This document shows, one piece after another, positions 13,343 to 21,787 of a DNA stretch of 21,787 nucleotides. The notes beneath the pieces are model-generated. The model was not told the origin of the DNA, made no database searches, and saw only the letters and a program-made list of their open reading frames with translations. Numbering within the stretch: position 1 is the stretch's first letter; every line of letters begins with the position of its first letter. Source of the DNA: Verrucomicrobiales bacterium (GTDB lineage: Bacteria > Verrucomicrobiota > Verrucomicrobiae > Limisphaerales > UBA9464); contig SXXZ01000101.1 in NCBI GenBank assembly GCA_005789375.1, forward strand, positions 1-21,787, read 5' to 3'. A program made the position numbers and the translations under genes.

Positions 13343-13720
13343 TTACTCGGAGGTTTCGGATTCCAGAATCCGACGCAACTCGCTGATCTGAGCCTTGGAG
13401 AGCTTTCGACTCTCAACATAGTGAGCCATCATCCCGGGGAGGGATCCGTCGAAAACTCGGTCCAGAAAGGATCGTGTGGCCGCCGAGACGCACTCTGCTT
13501 CGGACACCTTTGCGCTGTAGTGATAAATCCGACCGATGGATTCGTAGCTCAAGGCGTCCTTGCGAACGAGTCGATTGAGCAATGTCTTGGCGGTGACCGC
13601 CATCCAGGTGGGATCTTCCTTTTGGAGTTGGACAATAACATCCGCGGAGGTCACCGGATGTCGTTTCCAGACAATCCGCATGATCTCCCATTCCGTCTCT
13701 GAGATACGGGGTAAGGGCAT
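13343..13720 (-). CDS. BlaI/MecI family transcriptional repressor
   Basis: The ATG at 13720 is preceded by GGAG at five bases, which favours it over the upstream start at 13789; the product is 125 residues, the usual BlaI size. The N-terminal winged helix starts LPRISETEWEIMRIVWKRHPVTSADVI and continues with AVTAKTLLNRLVRKDAL and the wing GRIYHYSAKV. The C-terminal helices serve dimerisation. Members bind dyad operators as dimers and are cleared by proteolysis triggered by the paired M56 protease, here encoded immediately downstream. It probably represses its own promoter, where an inverted repeat overlaps the -35 box. Target genes beyond this pair cannot be named. Confidence 0.92.
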   Translation of the reverse strand: MPLPRISETEWEIMRIVWKRHPVTSADVIVQLQKEDPTWMAVTAKTLLNRLVRKDALSYESIGRIYHYSAKVSEAECVSAATRSFLDRVFDGSLPGMMAHYVESRKLSKAQISELRRILESETSE

Positions 13721-13760
13721 GACGTCTCCATCAAACAGTAACGAGGGGCTTAATGACCCA

Positions 13761-13804
13761 TCGCTACCGCCCTGCCCTACCATTGTCAATCGGGGTTTCC
13801 CGAT
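13761..13804 (-). promoter_or_regulatory. Candidate promoter and operator of the blaI/M56 pair
   Basis: On the minus strand a perfect -35 box TTGACA (13789-13784) stands 17 bases before TAGCGA (13766-13761), a poor -10 box. A perfect inverted repeat, ATCGGG and CCCGAT around GTTT (13789-13804), touches the -35 box, a place where a repressor would block polymerase. It does not match the TACA/TGTA type of known BlaI operators, so binding by this BlaI is a guess. Confidence 0.4.
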
Positions 13805-13883
13805 ATTTCACCTAGAAGATCCAAGGCGGCCAGACGCTCTTAGAACTAGGGCTTAGATTACCCAAGAAAACCTCCAGACCGAT

Positions 13884-14444
13884 TCAAACCGTCATGATTT
13901 CCTTCTCCTTGATCGCCAAATGCTGATCCACCTTGGCGATGAAGGAATCGGTGAGTTTCTGAACATCGGCCTCAGCGGTCTTGATCGCATCCTCCGAGAC
14001 CCCGCCGTCGTTCTTGGTCTTCTTCAACGCCTCGATCGCCTGACGGCGTTCATTGCGGACGGCGACGCGCCCTTCCTCGGCGATGCGCTTACAAATCTTA
14101 ACGAACTCCTGACGGCGCTCAGAGCTCAAATCCGGCAGCACGATGCGAATGAAGCGCCCCTGGGATGCAGGATTGAGCCCCAGACCCGAGGCTTGGATTC
14201 CCTTTTCAACGGCCTTCATGGTGGACTGGTCGAAGGGTTGCACCATCAGCATTCGGGCTTCGGGCGCCGTGATGGTGGCCAACTCTTTCAGTCGCATGTT
14301 GGAGCCGTAGGCTTCCACCATCACGTTCTCAATGAGGGAGGGGGTTGCCTTGCCGGTGCGAACCCCGGAAAACTGGTTCAGGACGTGGTCTTCAGACTTC
14401 AGCATCCTCTCCTCGGTATCAAAGATCACTTCATCGATGGTCAT
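13884..14444 (-). CDS. frr: Ribosome recycling factor
   Basis: A 186-residue protein, standard RRF length, from the ATG at 14444 (MTIDEVIFDTEERM). With EF-G it splits post-termination ribosomes in the cytoplasm. Family landmarks are FSGVRTGKATPSLIENVMVEAYG, LKELATITAPEARMLMVQPFD, and the C-terminal helical region with the RRQEFVKICKRIAEEGRVAVRNERR stretch. It lies 52 bases after pyrH, the order found in most bacteria, so the two are probably cotranscribed. Nothing unusual is seen. Confidence 0.97.
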   Translation of the reverse strand: MTIDEVIFDTEERMLKSEDHVLNQFSGVRTGKATPSLIENVMVEAYGSNMRLKELATITAPEARMLMVQPFDQSTMKAVEKGIQASGLGLNPASQGRFIRIVLPDLSSERRQEFVKICKRIAEEGRVAVRNERRQAIEALKKTKNDGGVSEDAIKTAEADVQKLTDSFIAKVDQHLAIKEKEIMTV

Positions 14445-14496
14445 GGTGATTGTTTGTGGGTTTTGGTCGTTGTTGAAAATTGAGGCTCGGGGCTCT

Positions 14497-15246
14497 TCAG
14501 GCCACCACTTGGGTGCCCACCTTCTTGCCGAGCACCACATTGCGCAGATTGTGGGGCTTGAAGAAATCAAACACGACAATGGGCATCTTATTATCCATGC
14601 AAAGAGCGAAGGCAGAGGCGTCCATGACCTTCAATTGTTTCTCAAGGGCCGTGGTGTAGCTGACTTGATCGTAGCGTTTTGCGTCGGCGTGCTTCTTGGG
14701 GTCTTTGTCGTAGATGCCATCGACCTTGGTGGCCTTCAACACCACTTCGGCGCCGATCTCATTGGCTCGCAACGCAGCAGCAGTGTCGGTCGAAAAATAA
14801 GGATTGCCGGTCCCTGCTGCGAAGATGACCACGCGACCCTTCTCCAAATGGCGCACGGCCCGGCGTCGGATAAAGGGTTCGGCAATTTGGGTCATATTAA
14901 TGGCACTTTGGACACGGGTTTCAACGCCCTGCTTCTCGAGCGCGTCTTGAAGAGCCAAGGCGTTGATGACCGTAGCCAGCATGCCCATGTAGTCACCCGT
15001 GGCCCGCTCAATACCCTTCTCGCTTCCCTGAAGGCCTCTGAAAATATTGCCTCCGCCGACCACGATCACCACTTCGACTCCCAGCTGCTGAACCTCGGCG
15101 ACCTGGCAGGCCATGTCGTGCACGGCCTCCGGGTTGATGCCCTGTCCCTCGACGCCTCCGAGAGCCTCACCGCTAAGTTTTAGGAGGATTCGGCGGTAAC
15201 GCGGTTTGGATGCTACTGCAGGTTTCTTCATCGGCGCAGTGTTCAT
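14497..15246 (-). CDS. pyrH: UMP kinase
   Basis: A 249-residue amino-acid-kinase-fold protein that phosphorylates UMP to UDP in pyrimidine nucleotide synthesis. Motifs include [45 protein letters not shown] and [17 protein letters not shown], all characteristic of hexameric bacterial UMP kinases. The start at 15246 gives about 16 extra residues ([16 protein letters not shown]) ahead of the first strand, longer than in many homologues; the ATG at residue 6 is an alternative. It sits between dprA and frr, all on the minus strand. Confidence 0.97.
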   Translation of the reverse strand: MNTAPMKKPAVASKPRYRRILLKLSGEALGGVEGQGINPEAVHDMACQVAEVQQLGVEVVIVVGGGNIFRGLQGSEKGIERATGDYMGMLATVINALALQDALEKQGVETRVQSAINMTQIAEPFIRRRAVRHLEKGRVVIFAAGTGNPYFSTDTAAALRANEIGAEVVLKATKVDGIYDKDPKKHADAKRYDQVSYTTALEKQLKVMDASAFALCMDNKMPIVVFDFFKPHNLRNVVLGKKVGTQVVA

Positions 15247-15305
15247 AGCAGTCCAACGATCCAGTCGTCAACGAGGTGGCACCCCGGTCGGCGGTAATCC
15301 CTAGG

Positions 15306-16424
15306 TCAATTCTCTGATGAAACCCGCTCGAACCGTCGCCCTGGGAACTGACGGACCAGTCGTTTGAGCTCGAGGCTAAACAGGGCGACCTGGACCGCAC
15401 TGGGAGGCAAGCCGGACCCACGGATAATCGGATCCACCTCCAATGTTTCCCGGCCAAGGGCATCCCACACGGCCTGCTCCGCCGCGGTCAGGGTGATGGA
15501 CGGAAACTCCGGCTGCCCAGATTGGACCTCAGGGCGATTGGATCCTGGAAATCGGTATTCAAACTCACTGAGAATGTCCTCGATCCCCTCGCACAGCTTG
15601 GCCCCTTTCTTGATCAAATCGTGGCACCCCTTGCTGCGCGGGCTGTCAATGCGGCCTGGCACCGCAAAGACTTGACGACCGTAGTCGTTGGCCAAATTAG
15701 CGGTAATTAGAGCTCCACTGGACAAACTGGCCTCGACCACCACCGTGCCGAGGCTCATGCCAGCCACGATCCGATTTCGGGCAGGAAAGGTGCCGCGGTC
15801 GGCGGAACGTCCGAAGGGAAACTGGGTCACCAAGGCTCCGCGCTCGGCGATCCGCTCGAACAAATCACCGTTCTCGGAGGGATAGACCCGATCAATTCCC
15901 GTGCCCAACACAGCAATGGTTCGGCCCTGGGCGCTCAAGGCCCCCTGATGGGCCGCTGTGTCGGCCCCTCGCGCTCCTCCGCTGATGACGCTGACCCCAG
16001 TGTAGGCCAGTTGGTAGCTCAGCTTCCGGGCCACCTCCATGCCGTAGGAGGTCGTCAAACGAGAGCCCACGATGGCAACCCCTTGCATGTCTTCCGGGGT
16101 CAACTTCCCCTTCACATAGAGCACTGTAGGCGGATCATAGATTTGCTTGAGGAGCGCCGGATACTCAGGTTCGGTGAACCCCAGCACCGTCACCCCGGAC
16201 TCCTGGATCCGGCGCAGTTCGCCTGCCAAATCGACCTCGGACTCCCAACGGGCGATGCTGGAGGCCATTGGACCACTGATGCCGGGCACCCGTTCCAACT
16301 CGCCCTGCGAGGCCCTGAGCACTGCCGTGGGATCGCCTCCAAAATGATCCAGTAAATGGCGGGTGCGAATCGGGCCGACGCCCGAAATAAGGTTCAGGGC
16401 CACAAGGGCCTCAATAGTATCCAT
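15306..16424 (-). CDS. dprA: DNA processing protein DprA (Smf)
   Basis: This 372-residue protein loads RecA onto incoming single-stranded DNA during natural transformation. It has an N-terminal helix-hairpin-helix/SAM-like region (LISGVGPIRTRHLLDHF, LERVPGISG), a Rossmann-like DprA core (VAIVGSRLTTSYG, SGGARGADTAAHQGAL, FPARNRIVAGMS, GALITANLANDYGRQVFAVPG), and a C-terminal winged-helix domain from about residue 310. The start at ATG 16424 is well placed. It ends 59 bases before pyrH and may be the first gene of a dprA-pyrH-frr transcript. It diverges from gatA across a 118-base region. Presence of dprA is compatible with, but does not prove, competence. Confidence 0.95.
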   Translation of the reverse strand: MDTIEALVALNLISGVGPIRTRHLLDHFGGDPTAVLRASQGELERVPGISGPMASSIARWESEVDLAGELRRIQESGVTVLGFTEPEYPALLKQIYDPPTVLYVKGKLTPEDMQGVAIVGSRLTTSYGMEVARKLSYQLAYTGVSVISGGARGADTAAHQGALSAQGRTIAVLGTGIDRVYPSENGDLFERIAERGALVTQFPFGRSADRGTFPARNRIVAGMSLGTVVVEASLSSGALITANLANDYGRQVFAVPGRIDSPRSKGCHDLIKKGAKLCEGIEDILSEFEYRFPGSNRPEVQSGQPEFPSITLTAAEQAVWDALGRETLEVDPIIRGSGLPPSAVQVALFSLELKRLVRQFPGRRFERVSSEN

Positions 16425-16542
16425 GGGAAGACTCTTCTAGTTTCTCCCAGCTAATTCGGTGCACGGCTCCGCTTTCTTTCAGACTTGGTGCCCCTTTGCG
16501 CTTTCGCATGGGGCCGATCGCTTGTTCCATTCGGAACCGACG

Positions 16543-18012
16543 ATGCTTCACCGAATCACCGTTTCTGAACTTGCGCACCGCATCCACCAAGGAGAGGTGT
16601 CCTCCCGCGAAGCCACTCAGGCCTGCCTCGACCAAATCGGTCGGGTCGATGGCCAGGTTAAGGCCTACCTGAACTACGATGCGGCCGACGCTCTGGCACA
16701 GGCCGATGCCGCCGACCAACTGCGCGCATCGGGTTCGGTGACCCCGTCTGAGCATCCGCTACTGGGGGTGCCGATCAGCCTCAAGGATGTCATTGCCCAC
16801 AAGGGGCAGCCCATGACCTGCGGTTCGCGAATCTTGGGAAACTTCGTTTCTCCCTACGACGCCACGGTGGTGAAACGCCTGAAGCAGGCAGGTGCGGTGG
16901 TCTTCGGGCGACTCAACTTGGATGAGTTCGCCATGGGTAGTTCCACGGAAAACTCGGCGTTTTTCACCACGCTTAACCCCTGGGACACCACCCGAATTCC
17001 GGGAGGTTCTTCCGGGGGCTGCGCCGCTAGTGTTGCGGCCCACGAGTGCTTCGCCAGTGTCGGATCAGACACCGGAGGATCTATCCGACAACCCGCAGCC
17101 CTCTGCGGCGTGGTCGGTATAAAACCCACCTACGGTCGCGTTTCCCGCTACGGGCTGACAGCCTTCGCTAGCTCCCTCGACCAAATCGGACCGTTCACCA
17201 AAGACGTCACGGATGCGGCACTGATGACTCAGGTCCTCAGTGGTCATGATCCCATGGATTCTACCTCAATGCAGGAACCCGTCCCCGATTATCGCGCGGC
17301 CTTCTCTGGCTCATTGAAGGGCCTTCGGATCGGCCTGCCCAAAGAATACATGATCGGCGGCATGCACCCCGAAGTAGAGGCATCGGTGCGTGCGGCTGTC
17401 CACCAACTGGAGTCACTCGGGGCCGAGATCGTCGAAGTCTCCCTGCCTCACACGGAATACGCGGCTGCGACCTACTACATTATTGCTCCGGCCGAGGCCT
17501 CGGCCAACTTGGCCCGCTTCGATGGCGTCCGCTACGGAGCTCGAGTGGATGGCTCTACTCCCATGGAGCTCAACAGCCGCACTCGCGGTCAGGGCTTCGG
17601 ACCCGAGGTGAAGCGCCGCATCATGCTCGGCACCTACGTGCTCAGCAGTGGCTACTACGACGCCTATTACATCCGGGCTCAGAAGGTGCGAACCCTTATC
17701 CGCAACGACTTCCTGGACGTTTTCCAGAAGGTCGATGCCTTGGTCACTCCGACCACGCCCGCCCCGGCCTTCAAGGTGGGAGAAAAATCCAATGACCCGT
17801 TGCAAATGTACCTGTGCGACGTGTTCACGATTTCCTGCAACTTGGCGGGCATTTGCGGATTGAGCCTGCCCTGCGGATTTGCCTCTGATCCAAAACTGCC
17901 CATCGGACTGCAATTGCTGGGCAAGCCCTTCGGCGAATCTACTTTGTTCCGCATCGCTCACGCCTACGAGCAAAGCACTCCCTGGCATCGAGAGCTGTCC
18001 CCGTTGGCCTAA
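16543..18012 (+). CDS. gatA: Aspartyl/glutamyl-tRNA amidotransferase subunit A
   Basis: From the ATG at 16543 (MLHRITVSELAHRI) the protein has 489 residues, the normal GatA size; an upstream start at 16459 would add an unlikely 28-residue extension. GatA supplies ammonia from glutamine to convert Glu-tRNA(Gln) or Asp-tRNA(Asn) to the amidated forms within GatCAB. The amidase-signature triad is complete: Lys81 in GVPISLKD, Ser156 in GGSSGG and Ser180 in GSDTGGSIRQPA. gatB and gatC are not in the window; unlike in many bacteria gatC does not directly precede it. A strong bidirectional hairpin follows the stop codon. Confidence 0.97.
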   Translation: MLHRITVSELAHRIHQGEVSSREATQACLDQIGRVDGQVKAYLNYDAADALAQADAADQLRASGSVTPSEHPLLGVPISLKDVIAHKGQPMTCGSRILGNFVSPYDATVVKRLKQAGAVVFGRLNLDEFAMGSSTENSAFFTTLNPWDTTRIPGGSSGGCAASVAAHECFASVGSDTGGSIRQPAALCGVVGIKPTYGRVSRYGLTAFASSLDQIGPFTKDVTDAALMTQVLSGHDPMDSTSMQEPVPDYRAAFSGSLKGLRIGLPKEYMIGGMHPEVEASVRAAVHQLESLGAEIVEVSLPHTEYAAATYYIIAPAEASANLARFDGVRYGARVDGSTPMELNSRTRGQGFGPEVKRRIMLGTYVLSSGYYDAYYIRAQKVRTLIRNDFLDVFQKVDALVTPTTPAPAFKVGEKSNDPLQMYLCDVFTISCNLAGICGLSLPCGFASDPKLPIGLQLLGKPFGESTLFRIAHAYEQSTPWHRELSPLA

Positions 18013-18026
18013 CTGTCCCGCGGTCA

Positions 18027-18056
18027 GCCGGGAGTTTTGGACAGAAAATTCCCGGC
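18027..18056. terminator. Bidirectional intrinsic terminator between gatA and the uvrA-like gene
   Basis: GCCGGGAGTTTT (18027-18038) pairs with AAAATTCCCGGC (18045-18056): eleven canonical pairs and one G-U in a 12-pair stem with a 6-base loop. The A/T ends of the stem give T-rich and A-rich arms on both strands. It sits 15 bases after the gatA stop and 25 bases from the stop of the convergent uvrA-like gene, so it can serve both. Confidence 0.7.
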
Positions 18057-18080
18057 ACCCCTCCTATCCCAGACAGCCTC

Positions 18081-20813
18081 TCAAACAGGCTGCTGGGCGA
18101 GGGTCCGTCGCAGGTGGCGACCGGTATGAGAAATGGGGTCCGCGGCAATTTGTTCTGGCGTCCCCTCGGCCACAACTTGCCCGCCGCCTGCGCCTCCCTC
18201 GAGCCCCATATCCACAATCCAGTCGGCTTCGGCGATGAGGTCGAGGTTGTGCTCGATAACGATGACTGAGTGCCCCGCATCGACCAGACGCTGCAGCACG
18301 GCAACCAAGCGTCGGACGTCTTGGATGTGCAACCCGAGGGTGGGCTCTTCGAGCACAAAAAGATCTCGAGGCAGTGGTCGGCCGGGAACCTTTCGTAGAA
18401 TTAAATCGGCATTCTCCCGCTCGATCGCGGCGGATTTGAGTCCACCCAGAAGGTGGGTCACTAGCTTAATTCGCTGGGCCTCACCCCCGCTCAAGGTCGG
18501 GCTAATTTGGCCCAACTGAAGGTATTCGAGACCCGTATCCCTCAGCGCTTCCAGAGGGCGACTCAACCGCGTTTGATGAGCAAAAAACTCAATGGCTTCA
18601 GCCACGGAGAGCTGGAGCACCTCCGCGATGGATTTGCCCTGATACCGGATCTCCAGCGTCCCTGCGTTGAAGCGTTTACCACCGCAGGCCTCGCAGCCCA
18701 CCGAGGCCGTTGGGAGAAAATTCATTTCCATCTTCACCACCCCTGCCCCTTCGCAGTGCGGACACCGGCCGTGAGAGGAATTGAAACTAAAACGTCCGGG
18801 TCCATAGCCACGCATACGGGCCTCGGGCACCAGAGCAAACAAGGCTCGGATGTCGTCAAAGAAACCCACGTAGGTAGCAGGTGTGGACCGCGGAGTGCGT
18901 CCGATGGGGGTCTGGTCTACCTCGTGAACAGCGCGCAAGTTCCCCAAGCCACGCACCCCCCCTGCCAATCCTCGCACCTTCTTTTCGTCCTCACCGGCCA
19001 GTACCGCCCGAACCCCAGGCACGAGGCACTCTTTCACCAAGGTGCTCTTGCCCGACCCGCTGACCCCCGTCACCACCACCAAGCGTCCCAAGGGGAAGGA
19101 CACAGTCACATCCTTGAGGTTGTTCAACCGCGCGTGGTGCACGGTCAACCACTCGACAGAAATCACTGAGGCGGCCGCCTTCGCAGATTTCCCCCGCGGC
19201 TTGCGTACTCCAGTCACTTCGACGGGGCGTCGCTCACCACGGGCCGGTCGCGGCAGCGGTTCTCGAAGGCAGCGACCCGTCACCGAATCCGGGTGGCGGA
19301 GCAAATCTTGCAATGTGCCCTCGGCAACGACCTCTCCCCCACGCACACCAGCACCGGGACCCAAATCCAGAATCCAATCGGCACGGCGCATGGTGTCTTC
19401 ATCATGCTCCACCACCACGAGGGAATTGCCCCGGGCGCGCAGTTTTTCCAAGGCGTCCAGCAAGTGTTGGTTGTCTCGGGCATGGAGCCCGATGGTGGGC
19501 TCATCGAGCACATACAGGACGCCACTGAGATTCGACCCCAACTGGGCCGCCAGCCGGATCCGTTGGCCTTCGCCACCGCTCAAGGTGATCACACTGCGGC
19601 TGAGTTGCAGATAACCCAGCCCCACCTCTCCCATGAACTTCAGGCGCTCTCGGATCTCCGGAAGGATGTCCCGAGAGATTTCTGCAGCCCGACCCTCGGG
19701 GCGTAGACCGTCAAACCAGGCTCGAGCCACTTCGACGGACCACCGACCCATTTCCTCGATGGTGGGACGTTCTGATGGGGCTTCACCCAGAGGCAGCCGG
19801 ACGGCCCGCGCCACCGGATTCAGACGGGCTCCTTGGCACGATGGGCAAGTCTCGCGGGATTCGGCCCAACTGAACCACGATTCCTCCACCGAGTCGGCAT
19901 TGGCCCCGCGCTCCACATCGGGTAAGTGGAACAACTCGCCGAAACCGCGGCATTGAAGACACCAACCCTGGCTGGAGTTGTAGCTGAAATTCTTGGGATC
20001 CAACGAAGGGAACGAACGCCGGCATTTGGGGCAACCGCGTTCAATGGAATGCACGGTTAGGTGCCCCTTGCGATCCAGGGCAAAGAGGGTTCGTTTGCCC
20101 GCTTCGAGGGCTTCCTCGATCCGCTGGACGCGCACCTCGGAGGAGTCGCTGGCCTGAAAAACACCCGTGACGACTTCAACATCGTGTTCCTTGAACCGAT
20201 CGAGTCGGAAGTTCTCATCGGCCGGAACCAACTGACCATCGGCGCGCAATTCGTGATAGCCCCGCTGACGAGCCCATTCGGACACCTCGCTGTGGAAACC
20301 CTTGCGGTTCCGGATCACTGGAGCCAGCAGCTTCAGTGGCCCGCGCCTGCGGACCGCCTCATCCAAGGTGGCCAGCAACTCCTCGCGAGTCTGTGCCTCG
20401 ACGGGAACAGCACAGTCGGGGCACTGCAAGACCCCCAATCGGGCGTAAAGCAGGCGGATGAAGTGATACACCTCGGTCACGGTGGCCACCGTGCTCTTAC
20501 CACCCCCTCGGGTGGTTCCCTGCTCGATGCTGACCGACGGTGGCAACCCCGTGATGAGATCCACATCCGGCCGGGACATCGGATCTGCAAACTGGCGGGC
20601 GTAGGCACTCATCGAATCCAAGAACCGACGTTGCCCTTCGGCGAACAGGATATCGAAGGCGAGGGTGCTCTTGCCGGAGCCACTCACCCCGGTCACCACC
20701 ACGAACTTCCCGCGCGGGATATCCACGGAGATGTTGCGCAAATTGTGCTCGCGCGCCCCCTGGATGCGGATGACATCCGACGCCACAGGGGAGTTTTTCA
20801 GTTCCTTCGACAC
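18081..20813 (-). CDS. UvrA-family excinuclease ATPase, paralogue-like variant
   Basis: A 910-residue tandem ABC ATPase starting at a GTG (20813). First half: Walker A GVSGSGKST (42-50), UvrB-binding insert region (about 131-250, beginning CPDCAVPVEAQT), zinc module CPKC...CLQC (261-288), signature LSGGEGQRIRL, Walker B LYVLDEPTIGLH (433-444). Second half: Walker A (582-591), zinc module CPHC...CEAC (684-710), signature LSGGEAQRIKL (774-784), and Walker B LFVLEEPTLGLH (818-829). In the last motif Glu822 replaces the usual Asp, and the stretch between signature and Walker B is a little longer than in standard UvrA. Standard UvrA finds DNA lesions for nucleotide excision repair. This version is probably a second UvrA of the genome rather than the main one, but that cannot be tested here. 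The UvrB-binding region argues it still works with UvrB. Confidence 0.88.
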   Translation of the reverse strand: MSKELKNSPVASDVIRIQGAREHNLRNISVDIPRGKFVVVTGVSGSGKSTLAFDILFAEGQRRFLDSMSAYARQFADPMSRPDVDLITGLPPSVSIEQGTTRGGGKSTVATVTEVYHFIRLLYARLGVLQCPDCAVPVEAQTREELLATLDEAVRRRGPLKLLAPVIRNRKGFHSEVSEWARQRGYHELRADGQLVPADENFRLDRFKEHDVEVVTGVFQASDSSEVRVQRIEEALEAGKRTLFALDRKGHLTVHSIERGCPKCRRSFPSLDPKNFSYNSSQGWCLQCRGFGELFHLPDVERGANADSVEESWFSWAESRETCPSCQGARLNPVARAVRLPLGEAPSERPTIEEMGRWSVEVARAWFDGLRPEGRAAEISRDILPEIRERLKFMGEVGLGYLQLSRSVITLSGGEGQRIRLAAQLGSNLSGVLYVLDEPTIGLHARDNQHLLDALEKLRARGNSLVVVEHDEDTMRRADWILDLGPGAGVRGGEVVAEGTLQDLLRHPDSVTGRCLREPLPRPARGERRPVEVTGVRKPRGKSAKAAASVISVEWLTVHHARLNNLKDVTVSFPLGRLVVVTGVSGSGKSTLVKECLVPGVRAVLAGEDEKKVRGLAGGVRGLGNLRAVHEVDQTPIGRTPRSTPATYVGFFDDIRALFALVPEARMRGYGPGRFSFNSSHGRCPHCEGAGVVKMEMNFLPTASVGCEACGGKRFNAGTLEIRYQGKSIAEVLQLSVAEAIEFFAHQTRLSRPLEALRDTGLEYLQLGQISPTLSGGEAQRIKLVTHLLGGLKSAAIERENADLILRKVPGRPLPRDLFVLEEPTLGLHIQDVRRLVAVLQRLVDAGHSVIVIEHNLDLIAEADWIVDMGLEGGAGGGQVVAEGTPEQIAADPISHTGRHLRRTLAQQPV

Positions 20814-20908
20814 AAACTGAGGATGGTCCTGCTTTGGTTCTCGAGCAAACGGTCCGAGACGCCTCTTTTGAAGACTCTCTGGAAGGGCTCAAAAAAAGTG
20901 AATCCCCT

Positions 20909-21298
20909 TCAGCGAGCCAGCAAGGCCACCAACTCCCGATCGGCCTCGGGAAAGGCGTAAGTGGGCAGGTCCTTCGGGCCAACCCAGGCCACGGCCGCAC
21001 AGTCGACAGGCCGGGGCTCCCCTGACATCAGCACCGCGGCGTAGAAGCGAAGTCGGACCGATTTCTCCGGATAATGATGAACCGTCTCATACCGCAGTTC
21101 GCCCACGGTGACGGTGATGGCCAATTCTTCGTGCAATTCGCGGACCAGACAGTCTTGCCACGTCTCGGCCGGCTCGCGCTTGCCGCCGGGGAATTCCCAA
21201 AGCCCTGCCAGATGGGAACCGATTTTTCGCTGGGTGATGAGGATCAACCCATCACGCTCCACCAGGCCTGCTGCCACGTCGATGACACCGGAGGCCAT
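20909..21298 (-). CDS. MutT-like Nudix hydrolase (8-oxo-dGTP diphosphatase type)
   Basis: With the ATG at 21298 the protein has 129 residues, the usual MutT size; longer starts overlap the preceding gene. It begins VIDVAAGLVERDGLILITQRK and has AGLWEFPGGKREPAE, typical of MutT enzymes that clear oxidised guanine nucleotides. The Nudix box runs from Gly39 to Ile61 with Glu45, Arg53, Glu54, Glu57 and Glu58 in place; the usual Gly before the last position is Ala60. The C-terminal part (FYAAVLMSGEP, VAWVGPKDLPTYAFPEAD) fits the same group. It starts seven bases after the epimerase stop, so the two are likely cotranscribed. Substrate preference is inferred. Confidence 0.88.
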   Translation of the reverse strand: MASGVIDVAAGLVERDGLILITQRKIGSHLAGLWEFPGGKREPAETWQDCLVRELHEELAITVTVGELRYETVHHYPEKSVRLRFYAAVLMSGEPRPVDCAAVAWVGPKDLPTYAFPEADRELVALLAR

Positions 21299-21305
21299 GA
21301 CAAAT

Positions 21306-21787
21306 TCAGCGGCCGATCCGGTAGTATTCCCGATACCAGGCGATGAACCGCTCGATGCCGAGTTCGATCGGTGTGGCCGGCTTAAAATCCACAGCCTCGG
21401 TGAGGGCGTCCACGTCGGCATAGGTGGCAGGCACGTCGCCCGCCTGCATCGGCAACATCCGCTTCTCCACCGTCTTCCCGATGGTCTTTTCGAGACAATC
21501 GATGACGTGCATTAGCTCGGCAGGCTGATTATTGCCGATGTTGTAAATGCGGTAGGGGGCCAAGCTCGTACCCGGATCCGGCGCAGCCCCGTTCCAGTCG
21601 GGATTGACTGGAGCAACGCGGTCACAGGTGCGAACCACGCCTTGGACGATGTCATCAATGTAGGTGAAATCGCGCCGCATCTTTCCGTGGTTGAACACAT
21701 CGATCGGCTGACCGGCCAAGATCGCCTTGGTGAACAGGAACATGGCCATGTCCGGGCGACCCCAGGGGCCGTACACCGTGAAGAACC
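21306..21787 (-). CDS. NAD-dependent nucleotide-sugar epimerase, 5' part outside window
   Basis: Only the C-terminal part of about 160 residues is present; the frame remains open to the window edge (FFTVYGPWGRPDMA). This motif, followed by RRDFTYIDDIVQGVV, YNIGNNQPAELMHVI and MQAGDVPATYADVDAL, is characteristic of the UDP-glucuronate 4-epimerase branch of extended short-chain dehydrogenases, used for capsule, lipopolysaccharide or other surface polysaccharide sugars. The catalytic YxxxK and the NAD-binding GxxGxxG lie in the missing part. The stop codon is seven bases before the MutT-type gene. Confidence 0.9.
   Translation of the reverse strand, partial: FFTVYGPWGRPDMAMFLFTKAILAGQPIDVFNHGKMRRDFTYIDDIVQGVVRTCDRVAPVNPDWNGAAPDPGTSLAPYRIYNIGNNQPAELMHVIDCLEKTIGKTVEKRMLPMQAGDVPATYADVDALTEAVDFKPATPIELGIERFIAWYREYYRIGR

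Noticed and set aside
13775..13781. CCCTACC upstream of the blaI-type gene considered as another end of the palindromic repeat family.
   Set aside because: No GGTAGGG partner at the right distance and no similarity in the flanking sequence; a 7-base match is expected by chance.
14332..15183. Plus-strand open frame of 283 codons opposite pyrH.
   Set aside because: UMP kinase on the minus strand is unambiguous.
18074..18092. CAGCCT/AGGCTG hairpin at the end of the uvrA-like gene considered as a terminator.
   Set aside because: Only six pairs and it overlaps the stop codon; the adjacent 12-pair hairpin at 18027-18056 is a much better candidate.

Overview
The window looks like a chromosomal piece of a GC-rich Verrucomicrobiota bacterium, probably from the Limisphaerales/Pedosphaera neighbourhood. 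That is inferred from gene content: a Tat-exported DUF1552 protein with the HXXSHH motif, a pseudopilin-like protein with the H-X9-DG motif, an Ig-domain protein with a C-terminal module common in that phylum, a BlaI/M56 pair, and few clear Shine-Dalgarno sites. No rRNA, tRNA, CRISPR array, insertion sequence or phage gene was seen.

Layout: 1-348 is a GC-rich repeat array with GGTAGGG/CCCTACC inverted ends. A DUF1552 gene (-) and a secreted subtilisin-like protease (+) diverge from a short promoter region at 1711-1869. Positions 3310-3879 are non-coding and hold two copies of a repeat related to the one at the left edge, plus strong hairpins. Positions 3880-8193 form a tight minus-strand five-gene operon: DUF3570 outer-membrane barrel, ApbE flavin transferase, Tat-exported TlpA-type thioredoxin, DUF4266 lipoprotein ending in GGGCGCN, and a secreted Ig-domain protein. 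Further right come tcdA, a pseudopilin-like gene, a possible HicA remnant, rmuC, a blaI/M56-peptidase pair, the housekeeping set dprA-pyrH-frr, gatA, a UvrA paralogue, a MutT-type Nudix hydrolase, and the 3' part of a nucleotide-sugar epimerase cut by the right edge.

The most interesting part is the five-gene operon. ApbE enzymes attach FMN covalently to a Thr or Ser in SGAT-like motifs. Two proteins of this operon carry such a motif: the DUF3570 barrel (DGISGATPTG) and the Ig protein (HGLSGATGV, just after its signal peptide). With a thioredoxin and a Cys-x-Cys-tailed lipoprotein, this suggests an envelope redox chain built on covalent flavins, ending in an Ig-type adhesin-like protein. The ApbE itself is odd: it has no visible signal peptide, and Gly stands where the family usually has a magnesium-binding Asp.

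The remaining genes are mostly ordinary DNA-maintenance (rmuC, dprA, uvrA-like, mutT) and translation or nucleotide genes (gatA, frr, pyrH, tcdA). The blaI/M56 pair lacks a beta-lactam sensor domain and so probably responds to another signal. All domain names rest on motif reading by eye; no database search was run.
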